The translations under genes were made by a program, and so were the position numbers. The notes below the pieces were generated by a model, which ran no database searches, was not told the DNA's origin, and was given only the letters and a program-made list of their open reading frames with translations. Below, piece after piece: positions 1 to 5,545 of a stretch of 7,967 nucleotides of DNA (its first letter is position 1; the number at the start of each line of letters is the position of its first letter). The DNA is from Candidatus Aerophobota bacterium (GTDB lineage: Bacteria; Aerophobota; Aerophobia; Aerophobales; B3-G15): contig JAGGZA010000102.1 in assembly GCA_021162265.1 (NCBI GenBank), positions 1-7,967 on the forward strand. The letters are read 5' to 3'.

Positions 1-174
1 CCTTATACTGCAGCAAGTAATAGCACTGTTTCCTCTTGGGCTGCTGCTGATCGGGTAAGGGGAGCAATTGGTGGTTCAGAGGGAGCAAAAGGTACTCATT
101 ATGGCATTAGCGACTGGTATGACCCTGCAAATGGTGTAACCTCAACCGGCGATATAGGATACGGAAGCGGATAG
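1..174 (+). CDS. Probable type IV pilin-like / type II secretion pseudopilin, C-terminal 57 residues (5' partial)
   Basis: Frame 1 is open from the window edge to a TAG at 172-174, followed at once by TAA, so translation ends on tandem stops. The 57 visible residues are rich in Gly, Ala, Ser and Thr and end in DWYDPANGVTSTGDIGYGSG. A 'YDPxNG...GDI' tail of this kind is, from memory, common at the C-terminus of short pilin- or GspG-like proteins with a prepilin-type N-terminal signal in uncultured lineages. The diagnostic N-terminal hydrophobic helix and cleavage site lie outside the window, so the family call is inference. Two pieces of context support it: a strong terminator follows, as expected for an abundant structural protein, and the next gene encodes the peptidase that processes prepilins. 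Another secreted, low-complexity surface protein remains possible. Confidence 0.55.
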   Translation, partial: PYTAASNSTVSSWAAADRVRGAIGGSEGAKGTHYGISDWYDPANGVTSTGDIGYGSG

Positions 175-208
175 TAAGGGAAAACTGCTTTTATTTCACA
201 TCTTTCCC

Positions 209-248
209 ATGAAAAGGGCAGGAGATTTTTCCTGCCCTTTTCATTTTA
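209..248 (+). terminator. Strong rho-independent terminator after the pilin-like gene
   Basis: A perfect 15-bp inverted repeat pairs 209-223 (ATGAAAAGGGCAGGA) with 230-244 around a 6-nt loop, and TTTT follows at 245-248. The stem contains a GGGCAGG/CCTGCCC core. It lies 34 nt after the pilin stop codon and before the pilD promoter, so it separates the two transcripts. The T tract is on the plus-strand side only, so it should act on rightward transcription. Confidence 0.9.
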
Positions 249-272
249 TATTCTCGCTCTCTCCAGATTTTC

Positions 273-301
273 TTGACACATCAATAAAGATTCCTTATAA
301 A
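273..301 (+). promoter_or_regulatory. Sigma-70-type promoter of pilD
   Basis: TTGACA at 273-278 (perfect -35) is separated by 17 nt from TATAAA at 296-301 (-10, five of six matches to TATAAT). The predicted transcription start is near 308, giving a leader of about 18 nt to the ATG at 326. It lies just downstream of the pilin terminator, so pilD has its own promoter. Confidence 0.8.
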
Positions 302-325
302 TTTAGACAAAACAAAATAAATCTC

Positions 326-1111
326 ATGATTATGCTGTTTATTCTTTCAGTGATAATAGGGCTTGCAATAGGTTCTTTTCTCAATGTGGTAATTTACCGT
401 CTTCCACGAGGAGAATCTCTCATAACTCCTCCCTCGCACTGTCCAAACTGCAAAAGCCGGATTCTGTGGTACGATAACCTGCCCATTTTAAGCTATCTTC
501 TTCTTAAGGGCAGGTGCCGCAAATGTAAAAAACCTATTCCCTGGCGATACCCTATGGTAGAAGGAATCTGTGCTTTATTCTTTTTCCTTTTATTCTGGCA
601 TTATTCTCCTTCAATCTCTATAAATCTTTTTTTCATCCTTGCCCTGATTAAGGCACTTTTATTTGTATCCATCCTCATTCCTGTCTTCTTTATTGATATT
701 GAACACCAGATTATTCCTGATTCTCTATCTTACACACTTTTTGCTTCGGTTGTTTCTATCTCAGGATTCCAGGGATACCTGATACCCAGCCTTAAAGGAG
801 CAGCAGTTGGAGCAGGTATTTTTCTCTTAATTTTCTATCTCAGCCTTATCTTTCTTCACCAACCTGGTATGGGAATAGGAGATATAAAAATCGCTGCAGG
901 AATAGGAGCCTTCTTTGGATGGGAAATGGCTCTTCTGGCTTTTTTTCTTTCTTTTTTCACAGGTGCAGTTATAGCAGGAGTATTTTTACTCCTTCATCTT
1001 AAACAGATGAAGGATAGGATTCCATTTGGACCTTTTCTTGTTGTGGGAGCATTTATAACTCTTTTTTTTGGAAAAAATATAATAAACCTTTACTTTTCTC
1101 TTTTGTGGTAA
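326..1111 (+). CDS. pilD: Prepilin peptidase / N-methyltransferase (A24 family, PilD/GspO type)
   Basis: This integral inner-membrane aspartic peptidase of 261 residues cleaves the leader of type IV prepilins and pseudopilins and, in this subfamily, methylates the new N-terminal residue. After a first hydrophobic segment with GSFLNVVIYRLPRGES (residues about 16-31) comes the cytoplasmic cysteine domain with two CxxC pairs (C39/C42 and C64/C67) and the PILSYLLLKGRC stretch between them. The two catalytic aspartates are probably D124 in FIDIEHQIIPD and D186 in the GxGD motif GMGIGDIK. Further hydrophobic helices fill the rest. The frame is open from an ATG at 209, but that codon lies inside the terminator stem and upstream of the promoter, and its 39 extra residues match nothing in the family. 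ATG 326 (or 332) is therefore the start. No Shine-Dalgarno is visible. The neighbouring pilin-like gene is a plausible substrate. Confidence 0.96.
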   Translation: MIMLFILSVIIGLAIGSFLNVVIYRLPRGESLITPPSHCPNCKSRILWYDNLPILSYLLLKGRCRKCKKPIPWRYPMVEGICALFFFLLFWHYSPSISINLFFILALIKALLFVSILIPVFFIDIEHQIIPDSLSYTLFASVVSISGFQGYLIPSLKGAAVGAGIFLLIFYLSLIFLHQPGMGIGDIKIAAGIGAFFGWEMALLAFFLSFFTGAVIAGVFLLLHLKQMKDRIPFGPFLVVGAFITLFFGKNIINLYFSLLW

Positions 1112-1112
1112 T

Positions 1113-1140
1113 TTGACATTACCTTTTTCTCCTGTATTAT
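1113..1140 (+). promoter_or_regulatory. Sigma-70-type promoter of thrB-ftsB
   Basis: TTGACA at 1113-1118 is separated by 16 nt from TATTAT at 1135-1140. The predicted start is near 1147, giving a leader of about 25 nt before the thrB ATG at 1172. The -35 box begins two bases after the pilD stop codon. No terminator is visible between pilD and thrB, so read-through from pilD is also possible. Confidence 0.7.
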
Positions 1141-1171
1141 TCAAAGTAAATTTTATATCAATATTTCTAAA

Positions 1172-2086
1172 ATGCGAAAAGTAAAAATAGATGTCCCTGC
1201 CTCTACAACTAACATAGGGTGTGGATTTGACTGTTTGGGGCTTGCTCTCTCCCTTTACAATACTGTAGAAGTGGAACTAATAGAGGAAGAGAGTATCTTT
1301 ATTGAGGTAAAGGGAGAAGGAGAAAAGTCAATCCCCACCACCAGGGATAACATAATTATCCCGGCATTGAAAATGGTTTTTGACAGGGTTAAAAAGAAAC
1401 TCAAAGGAATAAGGATAAGGGAAATAAATCGCATTCCTCTGGAAAGAGGATTGGGCAGCAGTGCGGCAACACGTATCGCAGGAATAGTTGCTGCCAATTA
1501 CCTTCTGGATGCCAATTTATCAGCCAGAGACATCCTGAAAATGGCAACTCTGCTGGAAGGACATCCTGACAATGCTGCTGCATCACTTCTTGGGGGACTT
1601 GTTGCTGTAACAATTAACGAAAGAGAACCTGCATGGGTAAAACTATCTGTTCCTGAAACATTAAAAGTGGTAGCAGTCATACCCCGAATAAAGGTTCCAA
1701 CCAAAAAGGCACGAGAGATACTCCCGAGCAAAGTTTCTCTCTCTGATGCTGTATTTAATCTATCAAGACTGGCAATCCTTCTTCCATCTTTAACTGCAGG
1801 GATATGGGAAAATCTTTCATTTGCTACTCAGGATAAACTCCACCAGCCCTATAGATCCTCTCTTATACCTCAGATGAATAGAGTCCTTGAAGCAGCTTTA
1901 GCCGCTGGAGCTAAAGGAGCGTTTCTCTCCGGTGCAGGCTCGGGTATAGCAGCCTTTGTCTCTGAAAATAAGGCAGGAGATATCGGGAAAGCAATGCAGG
2001 ATGCTTTTCTTGAAAAGGGAATTGAATCTGAGGTTTTTATCCTGTCTGTTGATAAAAAGGGGTGCAAAATAAATGAAGAAAGGTAA
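1172..2086 (+). CDS. thrB: Homoserine kinase (GHMP kinase family)
   Basis: A soluble cytoplasmic enzyme that phosphorylates L-homoserine with ATP to O-phospho-L-homoserine, the step before threonine synthase. At 304 residues it has the usual family length. The N-terminal motif VPASTTNIGCGFDCLGLAL (residues 8-26) corresponds to the family PAS-x-N-xGxGFDxLGLAL signature. The GHMP ATP-binding motif PLERGLGSSAATRIAG occupies residues 89-104. EGHPDNAAASLLGG (129-142) is another conserved ThrB segment, and the third GHMP motif, GAFLSGAGSG, is at about 249-258. The ATG follows the promoter by about 32 nt, with no convincing Shine-Dalgarno. The 3' end overlaps ftsB by 14 nt, so the two should be cotranscribed and perhaps translationally coupled. 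No other threonine-pathway gene is in the window. The ThrB call is firm, because the N-terminal and HPDN motifs separate it from mevalonate and CMK-type GHMP kinases. Confidence 0.96.
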   Translation: MRKVKIDVPASTTNIGCGFDCLGLALSLYNTVEVELIEEESIFIEVKGEGEKSIPTTRDNIIIPALKMVFDRVKKKLKGIRIREINRIPLERGLGSSAATRIAGIVAANYLLDANLSARDILKMATLLEGHPDNAAASLLGGLVAVTINEREPAWVKLSVPETLKVVAVIPRIKVPTKKAREILPSKVSLSDAVFNLSRLAILLPSLTAGIWENLSFATQDKLHQPYRSSLIPQMNRVLEAALAAGAKGAFLSGAGSGIAAFVSENKAGDIGKAMQDAFLEKGIESEVFILSVDKKGCKINEER

Positions 2087-2351
2087 AAAGATATTTATCT
2101 TCTTAATTGTTGTAGAGATTGGATTTTTATCTGGCTGGTGGTTAAAAGCAAGATGGGACATCAGTAAAATGGACAGGAAAGTAGAAAAAGTAAGAGAGGA
2201 AATTCGGGAAATTGAAAAAGAAAATGAGAGATTACAAAATATGAAGAGGAAAATAAATAACCCTTTCTTTATGGAAAAACTGGCTCGAGAAAAACTGGGA
2301 CTGGCAAAAAAAGGGGAAGTGGTATATAAAATTGTCCCCGGAGGAAATTAG
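2073..2351 (+). CDS. ftsB: FtsB/DivIC-family cell-division protein (septum formation initiator)
   Basis: A small bitopic membrane protein of 92 residues, matching the FtsB/DivIC family in size and layout: a short basic cytoplasmic tail, one transmembrane helix (about 7-24), a strongly charged coiled coil (about 30-62, KVEKVREEIREIEKENERLQ), and the conserved C-terminal segment MEKLAREKLGLAKKGEVVYK (67-86). The last segment is the family hallmark (ERxAREKLGxxKxGExVY). In known bacteria this protein joins FtsL and FtsQ/DivIB and helps activate septal peptidoglycan synthesis. Its ATG lies inside the end of thrB in another frame. A Shine-Dalgarno-like GGGGTG at 2059-2064 sits 8 nt upstream. No ftsL or ftsQ is adjacent, and the usual neighbour eno is absent. 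I use ftsB for the family; assignment to FtsB rather than DivIC depends on the phylum. Confidence 0.88.
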   Translation: MKKGKKIFIFLIVVEIGFLSGWWLKARWDISKMDRKVEKVREEIREIEKENERLQNMKRKINNPFFMEKLAREKLGLAKKGEVVYKIVPGGN

Positions 2352-2372
2352 CCCCCGCAAGTTTTTTCTACC

Positions 2373-2786
2373 TCAACCTACCTGATGAGTGGTAAGAATT
2401 GACTGCACCTGTTTCATTCCTCTGATAGGAGATAGCCTGTTGGCTATTTCTCTTATTAAAGAAAACTTTCCCTTAACTATAAGTACCTCCAGACACATAT
2501 GAGGATCAAGATGAACGTGGGTTGTGGTAACAATTCTCTCGCTATAGGAATGTTGAAGGTCCAGAAGAGCCTCGGTAGTAGTTCTTACATCGTGATCATA
2601 TAAGAGAGTAATAACTCCAACTCCTTCTTTCTCACCTATGGTTACCCTTTGCTGAATAAGCCAGTCTCTGATAAGGTCTCCTATTGCTTTGGATCTGTTG
2701 TTATAGCCTTTTTTTTGAATCTCCCTGTCAAAATTTTCAATAAGGTCCTTTTCAAGACAAACACCAAACCTCACCCTCTGGTCCAT
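2373..2786 (-). CDS. nikR: NikR-type nickel-responsive transcriptional regulator (ribbon-helix-helix)
   Basis: This is a DNA-binding regulator of 137 residues. Residues 1-45 form the ribbon-helix-helix domain: an N-terminal strand (QRVRFGVCL), then helices ending in KKGYNNRSKAIGDLIRDWL, with the NRSKAI signature typical of NikR. Residues about 55-135 form the ACT-like nickel-binding, tetramerising domain. All four ligands of the high-affinity nickel site are in register with E. coli H76, H87, H89 and C95: here H79, H90, H92 and C98 (LQHS...THVHLDPHMCLEV). The frame stays open upstream to 2843, but the extra residues lie across the promoter. The ATG at 2784-2786 has a strong AAGGAGG just upstream and gives the family N-terminus. 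No nickel transporter, urease or hydrogenase gene is in the window, so its targets are elsewhere or in the shared upstream region. The gene converges on ftsB across a 21-bp gap with no clear terminator. Confidence 0.93.
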   Translation of the reverse strand: MDQRVRFGVCLEKDLIENFDREIQKKGYNNRSKAIGDLIRDWLIQQRVTIGEKEGVGVITLLYDHDVRTTTEALLDLQHSYSERIVTTTHVHLDPHMCLEVLIVKGKFSLIREIANRLSPIRGMKQVQSILTTHQVG

Positions 2787-2790
2787 ATCT

Positions 2791-2797
2791 CCTCCTT
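2791..2797 (-). promoter_or_regulatory. Ribosome binding site that fixes the nikR start
   Basis: On the minus strand AAGGAGG (2797 down to 2791) lies 4 nt before the ATG at 2786. The spacing is slightly short but the match is full. It decides against the upstream in-frame start near 2843. Confidence 0.8.
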
Positions 2798-2815
2798 TTA
2801 AAAAATTATCTTTAT

Positions 2816-2843
2816 ATAATACCAAGAAAGATGGCAAAGGCAA
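2816..2843 (-). promoter_or_regulatory. Probable nikR promoter
   Basis: Read on the minus strand, TTGCCT (2843-2838) is followed after 16 nt by TATTAT (2821-2816). The predicted start is near 2809, giving a leader of about 22 nt that contains the Shine-Dalgarno. The -35 is weaker than that of the divergent mreB promoter, from which it is separated by only 10 bp. Confidence 0.55.
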
Positions 2844-2853
2844 GAGAAAAACC

Positions 2854-2882
2854 TTGACTTGTAACCTTTGTCCAGGTATAAT
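2854..2882 (+). promoter_or_regulatory. Near-consensus promoter of the mreBCD operon, giving a leaderless mRNA
   Basis: TTGACT at 2854-2859 and a perfect TATAAT at 2877-2882 are separated by 17 nt. If the -10 hexamer covers -12 to -7, then +1 is 2889, exactly the A of the mreB ATG. The predicted message therefore has no 5' leader. Confidence 0.85.
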
Positions 2883-2888
2883 GCTTCT

Positions 2889-3929
2889 ATGTTTAGAAAT
2901 CTTTTTAATTTCAAATTAATAGGTAAGGACTTAGCAATAGATCTTGGAACCACAAATACTCTTGTTTATCAAAAGGGTAAAGGCATAGTTCTCAATGCCC
3001 CTTCAGTGGTAGCAGTTAACAAGAAAAACAAAGAGGTCGTAGGAATTGGAGTACAGGCAAAACAAATGCTGGGAAAGACTCCGGAAAATATCCTGGCTAT
3101 TCGCCCCTTAAAAGATGGAGTGGTTGCTGATTTTGACATAACCAAGAAGATGGTAGAACATTTTCTGCGTCAGGTTCAACCTGGAAAAACAATGATTGGA
3201 CCAAGGCTTATAATAGGAGTACCATCTAAAGCTACCAAGGTAGAAAAAAGAGCTCTTGTAGAAATAGCCAAAGAGATAGGAGCAAGAAAGGTGGCTTTGG
3301 TAGAGGAGCCTGTAGCAGCAGCTGTGGGGGCAGACCTGCCTGTATCTGAACCTGTTGGGAACATGATAGTGGACATAGGTGGAGGAACAAGTGAGGCTGC
3401 AGTGACTTCACTCAATGGTGTGGTGATAAGTAATTCCATTAGAATAGCAGGAGATGAAATGGACGAGGTGATAATTCAATACCTTAAAGAAAAGTACAAT
3501 CTTTTTGTAGGAGAGCAGATGGCTGAAAAGATAAAAATTACTCTTGGATATATGCCTCCTCCGGAAAAAGAAATGAAGATGAAGGTAAGAGGAAGAGACT
3601 TAAACAAAGGATTCCCTGCAGAAATAGAACTTTGCTCAGAGGAGATGAAAGAAATTCTTGAGCCTGTGCTTGTTCCCATTTTAGACATGATAGAAACAAC
3701 TCTGGAACAGTGTCCTCCGGAACTTGCCGGAGATGTAATGGAAAATGGTATCTATCTCACAGGAGGAGGAGCCTGTCTTAAAGGCCTTGATATATGCATA
3801 TCAAAAACAGTAAATCTTTCCGTTAAGAAAGTCCCAGAACCTCTCCTGGCAGTAGCACTTGGACTGGGCAAACTCCTTGATGATCATCACCTTTTATCTG
3901 CAGTGGAGGTAACTCCAAATAATATATAA
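2889..3929 (+). CDS. mreB: Rod-shape-determining protein MreB (bacterial actin)
   Basis: This 346-residue actin homologue polymerises with ATP at the inner face of the membrane and organises the elongation machinery for lateral wall synthesis. The phosphate-1 loop is AIDLGTTNTLVY (16-27). EEPVAAAVGADLP (139-151) leads to the phosphate-2 loop VDIGGGTSEA (161-170). AGDEMDEVIIQYL (187-199) and GEQMAEKIKITLG (208-220) are the conserved subdomain IIA/IIB stretches. The adenosine loop is YLTGGGACLKGLD (289-301). The N-terminal MFRNLFNFKLIG is hydrophobic enough to act as a membrane anchor. A TTG at 2868 is in frame, but it lies within the promoter. ATG 2889 is the only usable start before the first nucleotide loop. 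Phosphate loop 1 reads DLGTTNT where most MreBs have DLGTANT. It is first gene of mreB-mreC-mreD. Confidence 0.97.
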   Translation: MFRNLFNFKLIGKDLAIDLGTTNTLVYQKGKGIVLNAPSVVAVNKKNKEVVGIGVQAKQMLGKTPENILAIRPLKDGVVADFDITKKMVEHFLRQVQPGKTMIGPRLIIGVPSKATKVEKRALVEIAKEIGARKVALVEEPVAAAVGADLPVSEPVGNMIVDIGGGTSEAAVTSLNGVVISNSIRIAGDEMDEVIIQYLKEKYNLFVGEQMAEKIKITLGYMPPPEKEMKMKVRGRDLNKGFPAEIELCSEEMKEILEPVLVPILDMIETTLEQCPPELAGDVMENGIYLTGGGACLKGLDICISKTVNLSVKKVPEPLLAVALGLGKLLDDHHLLSAVEVTPNNI

Positions 3930-3956
3930 AATAAATTTACTTAAAGGCCAGCCTTT
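3904..3956 (+). other. Two small RNA hairpins around the mreB stop codon (mreB-mreC junction)
   Basis: TGGAG (3904-3908) pairs with CTCCA (3913-3917) around GTAA, a GNRA-type tetraloop, inside the last codons of mreB. In the 32-bp gap to mreC, AAAGG (3943-3947) pairs with CCTTT (3952-3956) around CCAG and is followed by TTTC. Each stem has only 5 bp. The second could be a weak partial terminator, or could mask the only Shine-Dalgarno-like AAAGG before mreC. Function is speculative. Confidence 0.3.
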
Positions 3957-3961
3957 TTTCA

Positions 3962-4783
3962 ATGATTAAAGCAAGACCAAACTCCAAGTTGATTTTTACA
4001 GGAACATTCCTGGTTATCTGTTTAATTTTAATGTTAATCTCCTATAACAACCCTTTATGGTTTTCAAAACTCAGAGAAGGAGGATATTCTCTGGGTAATT
4101 TTTTTTATTCCTTATCATTTAATTCAAAGAAAAGCTTGAGTGATACAATAAAGATCATAATTCAAGCTAAAAAAATAAAAAAAGAAAACGAGCTTCTTAA
4201 AAGAAAACTAAATCAACTGATTATCAGGCAAAAAAATTATTATCAGGAAATTGAGATTGCCAACCAAAGACTGAGAAAACTTATAAATTTAAAAAAACGT
4301 ACCCCTTATGATTTACTTCCTGCAAAGGTTTTAGCTTATTCACCTCAGGATTTCTTTAAGGTAATTTATATTAACAAAGGGAAAGAACAGGGAGTCCTCC
4401 GGGATATGGGAGTAGTTAACACCGAGGGACTTGTAGGAAAAGTAGTAGAAGTCTACCCTGAACAGGCTAAGGTAATGCTTATTATTGACAAAAGAAGCAA
4501 GATAGGGGTCAGAGTTCAGAGAACAAGAGATATTGGAATACTTCAGGGAACAGGTAATCCTGAAATATGTAATTTAGACTACATTTTAACTAAAGCTGAG
4601 GTGAAAGTAAAGGACGCTGTTGTAACTTCGGGACTGGGAGGGATTTTCCCTGAAGGAATCCTGGTGGGTTATATATCCTCTGTAGAAAAAAAACCAAACT
4701 ACATCTTCCAGAAGATAAAAGTAAAACCAGCAGTTGATTTTGGAAAATTGGAGGAGCTATTTTTAATAGTAAGAAAAAAATGA
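3962..4783 (+). CDS. mreC: Rod-shape-determining protein MreC
   Basis: A bitopic protein of 273 residues that scaffolds the elongasome in the periplasm and links MreB to the RodA/PBP2 synthase pair. A basic cytoplasmic start (MIKARPNSK) is followed by one transmembrane helix (about 10-27), a coiled coil (about 58-112, KKIKKENELLKRKLNQL) and the two beta-barrel domains (about 117-270). Signature segments are GLVGKVVEV (156-164), a central IGVRVQRTRD (181-190), the family motif VTSGLGGIFPEGILVG (221-236), and KPAVDFGKLEELFLI at the C-terminus. The length matches the family. The start follows mreB by 32 bp without a properly spaced Shine-Dalgarno (AAAGG lies 14 nt away and can pair in a hairpin). 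The stop overlaps the mreD start in ATGA. Confidence 0.95.
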   Translation: MIKARPNSKLIFTGTFLVICLILMLISYNNPLWFSKLREGGYSLGNFFYSLSFNSKKSLSDTIKIIIQAKKIKKENELLKRKLNQLIIRQKNYYQEIEIANQRLRKLINLKKRTPYDLLPAKVLAYSPQDFFKVIYINKGKEQGVLRDMGVVNTEGLVGKVVEVYPEQAKVMLIIDKRSKIGVRVQRTRDIGILQGTGNPEICNLDYILTKAEVKVKDAVVTSGLGGIFPEGILVGYISSVEKKPNYIFQKIKVKPAVDFGKLEELFLIVRKK

Positions 4784-5265
4784 AAAAACTCCTTTTATTT
4801 TTAGCCTTATTTTTTCTTTCTTTGATTTTACAATTCGTCCTGACAGGGTGGATTGGCAAAAGAAGCGCGGATCTTTTTCTCATCCTTACCATCCTGTGGA
4901 GCTACCACAGGGGATGGAAAGAGGGTATCCTTGCCGGGTTTTTTTGCGGACTTGGAAAAGATATTTTCTTCTTTCCTCTAATAGGAATTAATGCATTTTC
5001 CCTGTCTTTAATTGCCCTTCTAACAAGCGAGGTAAAAATAAGAATATATCAACAAAATGTGCTTTTCTTTGCCCTTATGGCAGGAATACTAATCTTAATT
5101 AATACCCTCATCTTATCTATATATCTTTTCTTGTTTTACCGGTTTCCCTTTCTTTACACCATCAAAAGTTCCCTTTACCCCTCCTTTTTCTCCACCTGGA
5201 TTATATCCTGCATCATCTATCTGTCAGTGGAAAACCTGACAAGGAAGTTTATCCCACAATCTTAG
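4780..5265 (+). CDS. mreD: Rod-shape-determining protein MreD
   Basis: A small polytopic inner-membrane protein of 161 residues, the usual MreD size, and the third partner of the MreBCD complex. It is almost wholly hydrophobic, with about five membrane segments: residues 3-22, 31-41, 48-85 (broken by GLGKD), 93-120 and 138-151. The most conserved MreD stretch is visible as GWKEGILAGFFCGLGKDI (45-62), matching the family G-hhhGFhhGLhxDh pattern. Sequence conservation in MreD is low, so position after mreC is an important part of the call. It starts in the ATGA overlap with the mreC stop, implying translational coupling. Its last 17 bp overlap the end of gatC on the other strand. mrdA (PBP2) and rodA, which often follow, are absent. 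Confidence 0.92.
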   Translation: MKKLLLFLALFFLSLILQFVLTGWIGKRSADLFLILTILWSYHRGWKEGILAGFFCGLGKDIFFFPLIGINAFSLSLIALLTSEVKIRIYQQNVLFFALMAGILILINTLILSIYLFLFYRFPFLYTIKSSLYPSFFSTWIISCIIYLSVENLTRKFIPQS

Positions 5266-5545
5266 GAACTTTAAAATAGCTATCTTTGCGGGAAGGAGCG
5301 TTAGAAAGAGCCTCTTGTGAAGAAAGAGAAAAAGAAAGCTCATCTTCTCTAAATACGTTATTAACAGCCAGAACATGAGAGGTGGGAGGAATATCTTTGG
5401 TGTCAAGCTCCTGCAATTTTTCCACATAAGATAAAATCCTTTCCAGCTGATGAGTAAATTTCTCCTCCTCCTGTGGAGAAAGATCAAGCCTTGCAAGATG
5501 AGCAATGTATCTAACCTGGTCTATATCAATAATTTTTTTCTTCAT
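5249..5545 (-). CDS. gatC: Aspartyl/glutamyl-tRNA(Asn/Gln) amidotransferase subunit C
   Basis: The 98-residue protein matches GatC, the small subunit that wraps around GatA and stabilises the GatCAB complex, which converts misacylated Glu-tRNA(Gln) and/or Asp-tRNA(Asn) to the amide forms. The N-terminal helices carry the hallmark VRYIAHLARLDLSPQEEEKF (residues 11-30), followed by LERILSYVEKLQELDTKDIPPTSH (34-57), where the family consensus has (I)LxYVExLxELDTxxVxPT. A C-terminal FREDE is followed by ALSNAPSRKDSYFKVPKIV, typical for the protein end that contacts GatA. A good Shine-Dalgarno AGGAG (5557-5553) lies 7 nt upstream, inside the last codons of mtnA, and the mtnA stop abuts the ATG. 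gatA and gatB do not follow, because mreD lies there on the other strand. Confidence 0.95.
   Translation of the reverse strand: MKKKIIDIDQVRYIAHLARLDLSPQEEEKFTHQLERILSYVEKLQELDTKDIPPTSHVLAVNNVFREDELSFSLSSQEALSNAPSRKDSYFKVPKIVG

Noticed and set aside
209..325. N-terminal extension of pilD from the ATG at 209
   Set aside because: That ATG lies in the terminator stem and upstream of the promoter at 273-301, and the extra residues match nothing in the family. ATG 326 or 332 gives the normal N-terminus.
1255..1731. Open frames of 70-80 codons on the minus strand inside thrB
   Set aside because: They are antisense to a clear GHMP kinase, lack family motifs and have no ribosome binding site.
2330..2400. 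Terminator between the converging ftsB and nikR genes
   Set aside because: TTTTTT at 2362-2367 is present on the plus strand, but I find no stable stem just before it, so I do not call one.
2787..2843. 19-residue N-terminal extension of nikR
   Set aside because: It spans the probable nikR promoter; the ATG at 2786 has a Shine-Dalgarno and begins the ribbon-helix-helix strand.
2868..2888. Upstream TTG start for mreB
   Set aside because: It lies between the -35 and -10 boxes, so it would not be on the transcript. The family N-terminus fits ATG 2889.
4590..4892. 100-codon minus-strand open frame over the mreC/mreD junction
   Set aside because: It is antisense to both genes; its Lys/Leu/Phe-rich composition is what AT-rich complement produces.
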